Assembly: GCA_910587515.1 (NCBI GenBank)
Contig: CAJULW010000005.1
Coordinates: forward strand, 1-23,875
DNA: 23,875 nt
Direction of reading: 5' to 3'
From: an uncultured Duncaniella sp.
GTDB taxonomy: Bacteria > Bacteroidota > Bacteroidia > Bacteroidales > Muribaculaceae
A program made the translations under genes and the position numbers. Shown piece after piece: positions 1-6,599 of this stretch (position 1 is the stretch's first letter; the number at the start of each line of letters is the position of its first letter). The notes beneath the pieces are model-generated. The model made no database searches and was not told the origin of the DNA. It was given only the letters and a program-made list of their open reading frames with translations.

Positions 1-2
1 CT

Positions 3-185
3 ACCGATCTCGACAACCGGTTTACCGAGTTACTCGGAAACCTCAGGGATTCGTTCACCACAGCCGATGCAGTCAGGGAAGCCCTGCAACTCGGAATCTC
101 GGAATCCTCGGTCAAAAGATTCCTGAGAAACGGAGGCCGAGGATTCGTGAAGAAAAAGTCACACGGTTGCTATCGCAAAATATGA
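3..185 (+). CDS. C-terminal end of a mobilizable-element primase/helicase-like protein (partial)
   Basis: An open frame enters from the left edge and stops with TGA at 183-185, leaving 60 codons. The segment reads like a C-terminal helix-turn-helix or winged helix: a helix ending DSFTTADAVREAL, then LGISESSVKRFL, then a basic tail (FVKKKSHGCYRK). Such a tail is typical of the DUF3987/VirE-type primase-helicases that sit upstream of mobC-mobA in Bacteroides mobilizable elements. The family call comes from this tail and from position, because no ATPase motif lies inside the window. It could instead be the C-terminus of another replication protein or a small DNA-binding protein. The coding frame itself is convincing; the family is moderate. 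Confidence 0.55.
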   Translation, partial: TDLDNRFTELLGNLRDSFTTADAVREALQLGISESSVKRFLRNGGRGFVKKKSHGCYRKI

Positions 186-217
186 CCCATGCGCTGACAC
201 TATGAACTTTTGACATT

Positions 218-385
218 ATGACATTTTCGACCGAGGTCGAACTGACTGAGATACCCCGGTTGCTCACGCCTGATTTGGAGTATAAACCTTGCTTTGCAAG
301 ATATGCCGATTGTGTCCACAACGGCTATCCCGCCTCCCCCGAGGTGAGGGTCAATCCCGCTCGAAACTCGCAGTCTTTTGTCTAA
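218..385 (+). CDS. Possible small 55-residue ORF of unknown function
   Basis: ATG at 218 opens a 55-codon frame closed by TAA at 383-385, between the primase-like gene and mobC and on the same strand. It follows an in-frame stop at 203-205, so 218 is the first usable ATG. The product would have a TPDLEYKP segment, an RYADCVHNGYPASPEV segment and two cysteines; the composition looks protein-like and has no hydrophobic stretch. I do not recognise a family. The start lies inside a TGACATTATGACATTTT repeat, so initiation signals overlap repeated DNA. It could be a small conserved accessory gene of the element, a decayed remnant or a chance frame. Confidence 0.35.
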   Translation: MTFSTEVELTEIPRLLTPDLEYKPCFARYADCVHNGYPASPEVRVNPARNSQSFV

Positions 386-745
386 TGATACATTGCCCGT
401 GAACGATGATAGACTGAAAAATGAATGATGAAAAACTGAAAATCTGCGGTTGATATATTATCAAGCAACACATTTATCATGAACCGTGATACTTCGGTTT
501 ATCGGTCATCGTCACATTGGATAATCGATACATTGGATAATATGATAATGAGCCATTGGACAATAAGTCATCGGGTAATGGAGCATTGGATAATCAGACA
601 ATCGAGTCACTAAGATATTATATCATCAAGGTATCAGTTCATCAAATCATCAAGCAATCATTATACCAAGTCATATAGTCTTCATTGTATCAAATATTCA
701 ATCAACCAATCTATCAAACCATAATATCTTAAAAAGTTAATCTCT
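386..745. other. Gene-poor region upstream of mobC; candidate oriT/regulatory region
   Basis: No convincing gene is seen on either strand. The stretch is AT-rich and built of short iterated words: CATTGGATAAT-type copies between 515 and 594, and TCATCAA copies at 622-654. Its position directly upstream of mobC-mobA is where Bacteroides mobilizable elements usually carry their origin of transfer, so it is the best oriT candidate here. No nick-site consensus was recognised, so the assignment is inference from context. Confidence 0.4.
515..594 (+). repeat. Iterated CATTGGATAAT repeat cluster
   Basis: Three exact copies of CATTGGATAAT lie at 515-525, 531-541 and 584-594. One-base and two-base variants lie at 554-564 (CATTGGACAAT) and 569-579 (CATCGGGTAAT). 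Start-to-start spacings are 16, 23, 15 and 15 bp. The arrangement resembles an iteron-like or relaxosome-protein binding array upstream of the mobilization genes. What binds it is not known from the sequence. Confidence 0.6.
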
Positions 746-1126
746 ATGTCGGATAAAAAATCCATCACTATAAAAATACGTGTCGATTCGCAGACCCACG
801 CAGAAATGCAGTCAAGAGCCGACCGATACACCGACGGTAATCTGAGTGCGTTTGTACGTTGTGCCACACTCAAATATGAAGAGCAGCCGATGGCTGACCG
901 CGACAATCCCCGTATGATTGCTTTGATCAAGTCCGCTATCAAGCTCATCGAAAGAACCGGCACCAACACCAATCAGGTTGCAAAGCACATCAACGAACAG
1001 CAGAAAATGAATCCTTACTCGTTGCGGGCGGCAGATCTTCTTCCCTTCGGTCAGTTTTGCGAGGGTACAGATAAAATCCGGCAGATGCTGACATACCTCT
1101 ATAACATGATAATTTCAGGAAAATGA
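746..1126 (+). CDS. mobC: MobC-like mobilization accessory protein
   Basis: This 126-residue protein opens with a ribbon-helix-helix-like start (KSITIKIRVDSQTHAEMQSRA, residues about 5-25, then SAFVR). The C-terminal half (IKLIERTGTNTNQVAKHINEQ) matches the typical MobC pattern of a helix followed by GxNxNQxAKxxN. Proteins of this family bind the origin of transfer and help the relaxase open it. The stop codon overlaps the start of the relaxase gene by 4 bp (ATGA), so the two are translationally coupled. Length is normal for the family. The upstream repeat cluster is a plausible binding target. Confidence is high because the NQVAKHIN motif and the neighbouring relaxase agree. Confidence 0.85.
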   Translation: MSDKKSITIKIRVDSQTHAEMQSRADRYTDGNLSAFVRCATLKYEEQPMADRDNPRMIALIKSAIKLIERTGTNTNQVAKHINEQQKMNPYSLRAADLLPFGQFCEGTDKIRQMLTYLYNMIISGK

Positions 1127-2880
1127 TAGTCAAGAAACTCAACGATGTGTCCGGCGGCGGTTTCCCCGGCGCTCGATATAACGAGAAGAAGATTGCTGAT
1201 GGTGTGGCAACCCTTATGGCGATGGAGAATGTCAGCGAGGCGTTGCGTCACAATGTCGAGACGCTGCACCGCTTCGGCCTTGATGCCTCGGCTGAAGTCG
1301 AGAGGTATATGAAAGAAAACTCTAAGACCTACGGCAATACAAAGACAACACGTTTCCAGTTCCACGTGTCGGCCTCCGTGAAAGGACGCGCCATGTCGCC
1401 TGAAGAACTCACCGGCTTCGCACGAGAGCTTATGGTGGGTATGGGATATGCCCGTCAGCCGTATTTTGTTTACGCCCACCACGATACCGGTAATAACCAT
1501 GTGCATATTCTCTCGACGAGAATAAAGCCAAACGGTTATGTCATTTCTGACCATCAGGACAGGCGCAGGCTTAACGAGTGCGCAAATCGCATACTCTCTC
1601 CTGACATCAAGAAAGATATTAACCGGATTCTCGGCTACGACTACGAAACGGAGGGGCAGTTTGCCAATATCGTCAAGACTCATGGTTACAAGATAGAGAA
1701 ATCGCTCGATGGCTACCGACTGTTCAAGTGTGGCGGCAATGCCGGAAATATCGCCATCAGCGACATTCTCAATCGAATCACCAGGAACAGCCCCAAGCGC
1801 AAAGACCGCGCTACGCAGCTTCGCTACATAATCCGGAAATACAAGAGCGAGATAGCCGAGGGAAAATGTCAAAGTGTCGATAATGTCAAAGTGTCAAAAG
1901 GTCAGAAGCGAAAGCCGGTAAAGGCAAGACTGAACACCGACATCCGCAAAATACTCGACAATCACGGCAAGCCGTTGAGCGAGGAGAACTGCCAGCGCAT
2001 ACAGAATCTCATTGATGTTCTCAAGACAAAGTTTGGTATAGACATCAGTTTCCAGAAGGACAAGGACAGCAGAGTGAGAGGATACAGTGTAATCGACCAT
2101 GCCGAAAAGATAGCCTTCGACGGCAGTAAGGTGATGAAACTGTCGGAACTTATTGATTTCGCCATCAAACCGCAAAGGAAACCATCGCCGCTCGACGTGT
2201 ACCGTGACATGTTCACTGTCGATGTGGGCAAAGACGGCAAAGGGAACTATATGCTCATCAATGTCAAAGATAGCTCGACCTACCGCAAGCCAATCTCTCC
2301 GAGACAGTATGCATGGTATAACGGCGTAAAGGATAACGAGCGCGAAGATGTCGGTCTTACAATAGCGGCCACGATGTTCTCCGAGGAGATACTGACCGAA
2401 TATCTCATGCGTTATCCGATACGCAACCATCAAGAGAGGATAAAGGACATGGCAGTTGTCAAACATAGAAACGGTAACTACTGCCTCCGCGTGGCTCTGA
2501 CCGACGGCTATATTCCACTGATAGAATTAACTCCGGAGGAGGAATCCAAGTTCCGTTCGCTCCATACCGATGAACAGGCCCGACACGATTTCCTGCTGTC
2601 AATAGCCATCCTGCATCTTACTCGAAAGGATGCCGAGGCAGTTAAGGAGAGGATAAAGCAGAATACCCAGTCCAAAGCCGGTGTCCGTATTCTCCCTTCC
2701 CGCCCACAGGACTACTCAGCGGAAATCTCGCAAGTGTTCTCATACAACCTTGCCAACGCATTATCTTCCCTCAATGTCAGTTACGGCTCGTCTGGTTACA
2801 AGCGCGAGCACGAAGTAGGCAACCGCACCCGCTACGATGACATCGACGACCGTCAGTCCGGCACCCGACTTTCTATGTAA
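1123..2880 (+). CDS. mobA: MobA/VirD2-family relaxase
   Basis: A 585-residue relaxase expected to nick at oriT and lead single-stranded DNA into a conjugation channel supplied by another element. The N-terminal relaxase domain covers roughly residues 1-200. The probable catalytic tyrosine is Y19 in GARYNEKK. The metal-binding HUH signature is HHDTGNNHVH at residues 119-128 (H119/H120, D121, H126, H128). The long C-terminal part (about 200-585) has no motif I recognise. Residues about 248-262 (basic, K/S/V-rich) are encoded by a short tandem repeat (AATGTCAAAGTGTC at 1865-1878 and 1882-1895), which looks like a repeat inserted in frame. It starts inside the mobC stop codon. The gene is intact, so the element could be mobilizable. 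Confidence 0.9.
   Translation: MIVKKLNDVSGGGFPGARYNEKKIADGVATLMAMENVSEALRHNVETLHRFGLDASAEVERYMKENSKTYGNTKTTRFQFHVSASVKGRAMSPEELTGFARELMVGMGYARQPYFVYAHHDTGNNHVHILSTRIKPNGYVISDHQDRRRLNECANRILSPDIKKDINRILGYDYETEGQFANIVKTHGYKIEKSLDGYRLFKCGGNAGNIAISDILNRITRNSPKRKDRATQLRYIIRKYKSEIAEGKCQSVDNVKVSKGQKRKPVKARLNTDIRKILDNHGKPLSEENCQRIQNLIDVLKTKFGIDISFQKDKDSRVRGYSVIDHAEKIAFDGSKVMKLSELIDFAIKPQRKPSPLDVYRDMFTVDVGKDGKGNYMLINVKDSSTYRKPISPRQYAWYNGVKDNEREDVGLTIAATMFSEEILTEYLMRYPIRNHQERIKDMAVVKHRNGNYCLRVALTDGYIPLIELTPEEESKFRSLHTDEQARHDFLLSIAILHLTRKDAEAVKERIKQNTQSKAGVRILPSRPQDYSAEISQVFSYNLANALSSLNVSYGSSGYKREHEVGNRTRYDDIDDRQSGTRLSM
1865..1905 (+). repeat. TGTCA-type short tandem repeat inside mobA
   Basis: AATGTCAAAGTGTC occurs exactly twice (1865-1878 and 1882-1895, period 17 bp) and continues as AAAAGGTCAG. 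The reverse complement of 207-227, between the primase-like gene and the small ORF, contains the same words (AATGTCAAAAG and AAAATGTCA). One repeat family therefore occurs in opposite orientations at two places in the element. Confidence 0.55.
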
Positions 2881-2926
2881 TAATCAATTGTTACATTATA
2901 TCCAATCTTTTATATCGAAGTCTCTA

Positions 2927-3793
2927 TCATTTCTTATTGCAAAAGTTATTTAGATAGGTGTGATATTGAGGAGACGAAATTAAACATTGGAATAAAGCAA
3001 TCCAATGATGATTGATGCCGTAATTTGGAGAGACTGTATGGAAATAGTCTAATATAGCACTAAATGCCTCTTCTAAAGTTTTACCACTACATAACGACTT
3101 AATTATCGGTTCAATTGCAGTATACGTTTTTATTACTTCTTCATTATATCTCTCGATTAGATGAAGTCTTTTAAAGTGATTGGTAATAATTGAGGCTAAG
3201 TCCGGATCTGCATCGGAAGGGAATGTAAGTTTATAAGAAAATAAAGGTTGATTATGCGCATCCAAAAAACAGTCAACCTGTAAAAATTGAAATTTTTCTG
3301 GATCGTGGTAATAGAGGTTTAAAGTATGGGGAAGACCATTAATACTATCAACTATCGCTTCACCTTTGTGCGAGTTACACTTAGAGCAACACGGTATTAA
3401 GTTATAGACATGAACAGCGTACTCTGGATATTTCCCTTTTGGAAGTATATGTTCAAGTGTGTTTGGTTCAGATAATACGCAATAAGGGCACTTATTATGA
3501 TATATTCTCCGTGTTGCTTTTGTAAATCCATTATGATAGGAACGAACCTTTTTTGCAATATCGCAATCACTTGAATAAAGATCCTGTAATTTCCCTTTTT
3601 CAGGTTGAACGAAACCATGAGGTTTGAGTGTGTGAACAATGCCATTATTAACTGCGTCCTCATATTCCTTATAACAAGCTAATACTTCTGCTTCAATTGA
3701 TTTCAGTTCAGGCACTCCATTAGCTTCAGTCTTGTATTCGTCAAAAGGAGTCCTCCCATTTATAGGAGATGTATATAATGGGTAGCTTATCAT
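2927..3793 (-). CDS. HNH endonuclease, PtuB-like, of a Septu-like defence pair
   Basis: A 288-residue protein with a zinc-supported HNH nuclease core at about residues 100-145. C102-x2-C105 (CPYC) is followed by LEHILPKG with H115, then YNLIPCCSKCNSHKG with N131, C136, C139, N140 and H142. The layout CxxC, EH, N-L-x-P, CxxCN-x-x-KG is the one seen in PtuB/TIGR02646-type HNH proteins paired with ATPases. The nuclease probably cuts nucleic acid when released or activated by its ATPase. Its start overlaps the stop of the upstream ATPase by 4 bp (3790-3793), so the two form one translationally coupled unit. The gene is visibly more AT-rich than mobA and the downstream chromosome, which suggests separate acquisition as cargo. 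It ends 46 bp from mobA, convergently. The HNH assignment is strong; the Septu label is by analogy. Confidence 0.8.
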   Translation of the reverse strand: MISYPLYTSPINGRTPFDEYKTEANGVPELKSIEAEVLACYKEYEDAVNNGIVHTLKPHGFVQPEKGKLQDLYSSDCDIAKKVRSYHNGFTKATRRIYHNKCPYCVLSEPNTLEHILPKGKYPEYAVHVYNLIPCCSKCNSHKGEAIVDSINGLPHTLNLYYHDPEKFQFLQVDCFLDAHNQPLFSYKLTFPSDADPDLASIITNHFKRLHLIERYNEEVIKTYTAIEPIIKSLCSGKTLEEAFSAILDYFHTVSPNYGINHHWIALFQCLISSPQYHTYLNNFCNKK

Positions 3794-5739
3794 TTTTTTT
3801 GAGCTTTTTCAAATTCATTACGAGCTAACATATATAATGGTAGACTTGGCGGAAGATTTCTTGATGAAAGTTTACAAAGTAATGATTCAAGACTATCCGA
3901 ATCTTCTGCCATGTTTTTTATGAATATCTCATAATGAGGAGGGATGGAAGATTCTCCAAATATTTCGCCTGAAATAACGGACAGATTTTCGGCTAGTGAC
4001 TCATGATTAAGAATTCTTGCAATGGGAGTACTATTCTCGCTCTTTTCGATTATTATCACATTATCAGCAAGAAGCTCTTGGACCACAATAGAAGAGTGTG
4101 TAGCAATAATACATGCAGAGTTATACTCTCTTGTGATTTTAAAAAGCAATGACATCATTTGACGAATGGCTTTAGGATGTAGATGGACTTCCATTTCATC
4201 AAATACTATCAAAGAGTGCGGGCGTATGTTGGCGTATAATGATGCAATAAGATTAAGAATCATGGATTCTCCTGTACTCATTACCTTTGATTTCGCCAGA
4301 ATAGCATTAATTGAAATACCATCGTCTGACCAAATAGAATCTACCCAATCAGTAGGAAACGCAATTTCTAACCCTTTGATAAACTTTCTTATCAGTTTAT
4401 GGTTACCCCTTCCCTTACCCTCTGTCCCTCCGTTGATCCACTCTAATGCTTCTTTTAAACGCGCTTCTCTGTCTTCTTCCGACATAACAGTATTACTCTT
4501 ATCATGTAATCCACAATAAGTATAAGTTAAAACTGATTTGCCTCTTAGTTCTATAAAAGTATCAAAGATACTGAAAGAGATTGCGATAACTTTTGAAAAT
4601 ATTGGTTGCGAAGGCTGAAAGACATCCTCGTTTCTTATAAGGCCCTTAACGAGAGATTTAAGTATTGATGTTTTCCCCGCACCATTGGGACCAATCAATG
4701 CTTTAATTCTATTATGGTTATTTTCAGACTCAAGATCACCAAATTTAAAAGGTATATTTAATAATTCTTTTGCGTAAGGTAATTCAGATTTTATAGAAAA
4801 ATCCCAAGAGTCTTCACCTGCTCTCTTTATTTTTCTTTTAATGCTTGACAATATAAATATTGTATCATCATTTCGAAGTAGAGATTTCTTAAACCCAGCA
4901 TTATTCTCAAATCTGTATCGTATATCGGAAAACCATGAAGCATCTTTTAATGCATAAAGAACAGACTCATATCTATCAGGAATTAATTTTAATAGTTCTT
5001 CATAGTAATTATCATTCTGTCCCAGACTACAAAATGACGTAGGTAATGAGGTAAAAGAATCCGGCAGTTTCGTGCGACCAGATTCCGTTTTTTCTTGAAG
5101 AATTTTGAGATAGCCTATTACGTGACAAATTCCTTTCTTTGGCCAATAATTCAATTTAAACGATGTCTTGAATCCATAATCATCCCAATTATCCGAATTT
5201 AGTTGGAACGCAGGATACTCAGAAGGAGTCTTATCAGTGAAAAATGTAATGACGTTTTTTGACAGGCCTATAGGATATTGATCTCCATCGTCTACATTAT
5301 TTAAGGCTGTTATTACATGATATATTAATCTTCCTTTTTTGTCAGAACTTGATATTACTTCATATCCCTTAGGAAGAAGTCCCGCTATAACCTTAACATA
5401 TTTCTCTATTTCATCTTCACTTGTCCTAACATCAGGACTAATTACTACATTAAGAAACTTTAAAAATTCTTCTTCGTTACAATCAAGTAGTTTGAAACGA
5501 TCAAGGAAAACATAGTCGTCGTCCCAATCATCATTATCAATAAGGTGCTTTTTTGCATCTTCTGCTGCAGTCTTATAACGAGGGTCTGACGAGGACATGA
5601 GTCTTAAATCCCATATTCTATCTAAGAACTGTACTGGATTGAGTCCCTCAGGCTCTCCTAATCCCCAAATATTACCAATGGAGATTATTGTTTTATATAT
5701 AGTAAGGCGTTGTTCTTTTGTTAGTTTTATGTTTCCCAT
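3790..5739 (-). CDS. AAA/ABC-type ATPase with AbiJ-NTD3-like N-terminus, PtuA-like defence sensor
   Basis: A 649-residue protein whose C-terminal half is an SMC/OLD-type ATPase. Walker A is GPNGAGKTS at 350-358, an ABC-signature-like STGES follows at about residue 485, Walker B is LIVFDE ending at D514-E515, then EVHLHP and a switch histidine in IIATHSS. No TOPRIM nuclease follows, consistent with the nuclease being supplied in trans by the overlapping HNH gene. Residues 1 to about 340 are unusual. They contain FLDRIWDL, SSDPRYKTAAEDAKKHL, NDDWDDDYVF and a FLKFLNVVISPDVR segment, which resembles the AbiJ-NTD3 domain predicted in abortive-infection proteins. PtuA proteins normally lack so long an N-terminal extension. 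ATG at 5739 is supported by a Bacteroidetes promoter about 65-95 bp upstream. ATPase confidence is very high; the NTD3 call is from memory of the pattern. Confidence 0.8.
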   Translation of the reverse strand: MGNIKLTKEQRLTIYKTIISIGNIWGLGEPEGLNPVQFLDRIWDLRLMSSSDPRYKTAAEDAKKHLIDNDDWDDDYVFLDRFKLLDCNEEEFLKFLNVVISPDVRTSEDEIEKYVKVIAGLLPKGYEVISSSDKKGRLIYHVITALNNVDDGDQYPIGLSKNVITFFTDKTPSEYPAFQLNSDNWDDYGFKTSFKLNYWPKKGICHVIGYLKILQEKTESGRTKLPDSFTSLPTSFCSLGQNDNYYEELLKLIPDRYESVLYALKDASWFSDIRYRFENNAGFKKSLLRNDDTIFILSSIKRKIKRAGEDSWDFSIKSELPYAKELLNIPFKFGDLESENNHNRIKALIGPNGAGKTSILKSLVKGLIRNEDVFQPSQPIFSKVIAISFSIFDTFIELRGKSVLTYTYCGLHDKSNTVMSEEDREARLKEALEWINGGTEGKGRGNHKLIRKFIKGLEIAFPTDWVDSIWSDDGISINAILAKSKVMSTGESMILNLIASLYANIRPHSLIVFDEMEVHLHPKAIRQMMSLLFKITREYNSACIIATHSSIVVQELLADNVIIIEKSENSTPIARILNHESLAENLSVISGEIFGESSIPPHYEIFIKNMAEDSDSLESLLCKLSSRNLPPSLPLYMLARNEFEKAQKK

Positions 5740-6092
5740 TTTCTATATGGTATGAAATTATTGTTAAACATATTTTTAAGCAAAGGTATCTATACATTTG
5801 TTCAAAGGTACGCGTATTCTATCTTATCAACAAACTTGTGATACGTATCTTTAACGAGGCTTTATTTACTATAGTATGCTCATCAATGGAGAAGACAATA
5901 AAAACTATAGTGAATCCCTGCGCACCACGCGAATAGTCACTCTTTTTGTGAAGAGGATTTAATGGGGCGTTTAATTGACTTGAAGATTGAAAGGAACGTT
6001 TTAAGAGCATTTAATCAAGCCGATTTATCATGGTTTATAGCGATTTAGATAGTGACTATTATAGTGACTACGCCCTGTAGGGAGTAAAAGAA
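5740..6092. other. Non-coding right-end region of the mobile element
   Basis: Apart from the defence promoter I see no convincing gene. A 63-codon minus-strand frame (5819-6010) has no recognisable features and overlaps the promoter. The stretch holds copies of TAGTGACT-like words at 5908-5915 (TAGTGAAT), 5934-5941 (inverted), 6050-6058 and 6062-6070. It also holds a short inverted CCCT/AGGG at about 6073-6082. It sits between AT-rich cargo and a chromosomal tRNA, where an integrated element should end, so these may be recombinase or excisionase binding sites. The exact junction cannot be fixed from one side. Confidence 0.45.
5803..5834 (-). promoter_or_regulatory. Bacteroidetes-type promoter for the defence operon
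   Basis: On the minus strand, TTTG (5834-5831) is followed after exactly 20 nt by TACCTTTG (5810-5803), matching the TTTG / TAnnTTTG consensus. A second TACCTTTG lies at 5788-5781, but without an equally placed TTTG. Predicted transcription would start about 55-60 nt upstream of the ATPase ATG. Confidence 0.7.
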
Positions 6093-6123
6093 AAATCGCC
6101 AATTCTTTGAGAATTAGCGATTT
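6093..6123 (-). terminator. Intrinsic terminator of tRNA-Phe
   Basis: A 14-bp stem with one G-T pair (6093-6106 against 6110-6123) and a 3-nt loop. On the minus strand it is followed by a T-rich tract (TTTTTCTTTT). It starts 14 nt past the tRNA 3' end and has the right polarity to stop tRNA transcription. Confidence 0.8.
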
Positions 6124-6137
6124 AATCTTTGTTTGGG

Positions 6138-6210
6138 TGGTGCCACCAGGAATCGAACCGGGGACACAAGGATTTTCAGTCCTTTGCTCTACCAACTGAG
6201 CTATGGCACC
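6138..6210 (-). tRNA. tRNA-Phe (GAA)
   Basis: A 73-nt cloverleaf on the minus strand. The acceptor stem GGTGCCA (6210-6204) pairs with TGGCACC (6145-6139), followed by discriminator A at 6138. The D arm contains AGCTCAGTTGGTAGAGC, the anticodon loop CTGAAAA gives anticodon GAA, and the T arm contains GGTTCGATTCC. The 3' CCA is not encoded (CCC follows), as is common in Bacteroidetes. Its 3' end faces the mobile element, the orientation expected if the tRNA gene served as an integration target. Confidence 0.97.
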
Positions 6211-6280
6211 TTTTACAGAACTTTTTTTATCAAGCAATACTTAAAGTAAAAAAGTATATCTGTTTTGAAGTTTTGCGATG

Positions 6281-6312
6281 CAAAGATAGATGTTTTTTTT
6301 TATCTATGCAAG
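6281..6312 (-). promoter_or_regulatory. Probable promoter of tRNA-Phe
   Basis: On the minus strand TATCTTTG (6288-6281) fits TAnnTTTG, with CTTG (6312-6309) exactly 20 nt upstream as a three-of-four match to TTTG. The tRNA 5' end is about 70 nt downstream. Confidence 0.55.
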
Positions 6313-6599
6313 TTTTTGCGTGTGTTTTTTATATTTTTTGTCATAATGATATAATTATTTCATCCCGACTTCATTTTTTATATTTCGATGTGGAAATGCC
6401 TCCATAAGGAGATAAAACATACAAACGTCTGGTTTTGCACAAAACCAGACGTTTGTATGTCCGATAGGATATGTTTGTTCAACATTCGATCCTATGGGGC
6501 CGCATCAAATCAATAACGGCCGCCACTAAAATAAACACTATCAAGAATTAAAGTTTGATGCGAGAACATCAAAGCATAGCCAAGGAGAGATGGCATGAA
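6313..6599. other. Intergenic region with nested inverted repeats
   Basis: No gene seen. Besides the long hairpin at 6417-6460 there are further inverted pairs. CGCATCAAA (6501-6509) pairs with TTTGATGCG (6554-6562), and ATAGGAT (about 6464-6470) pairs with ATCCTAT (about 6488-6494). The left part is a T-rich tract. Confidence 0.5.
6417..6460 (-). terminator. Perfect 21-bp hairpin, probable operon terminator
   Basis: Arms 6417-6437 and 6440-6460 are perfectly complementary over 21 bp with only two bases (CA) between them. On the minus strand the hairpin is followed by TTTTATC, so it could terminate transcripts from the two-gene operon ending at 6600. The stem is unusually long and perfect for a simple terminator, and it lies 140 nt after the stop codon. 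Confidence 0.6.

Noticed and set aside
515..594. CRISPR array
   Set aside because: Repeats are only 11 bp with 4-12 bp between them and no cas genes are present; spacing does not fit CRISPR.
1894..2466. 190-codon minus-strand frame opposite mobA
   Set aside because: Antisense to the relaxase, no supporting features.
2927..5739. Retron (reverse transcriptase plus PtuAB)
   Set aside because: No reverse transcriptase frame or msr/msd-like structure is found next to the ATPase-HNH pair within the window.
5819..6010. 63-codon minus-strand frame in the element's right end
   Set aside because: Overlaps the consensus promoter of the defence operon and shows no recognisable features; probably chance.
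6028..6237. 69-codon minus-strand frame over the tRNA
   Set aside because: It runs through tRNA-Phe and its terminator; the RNA gene explains the sequence.
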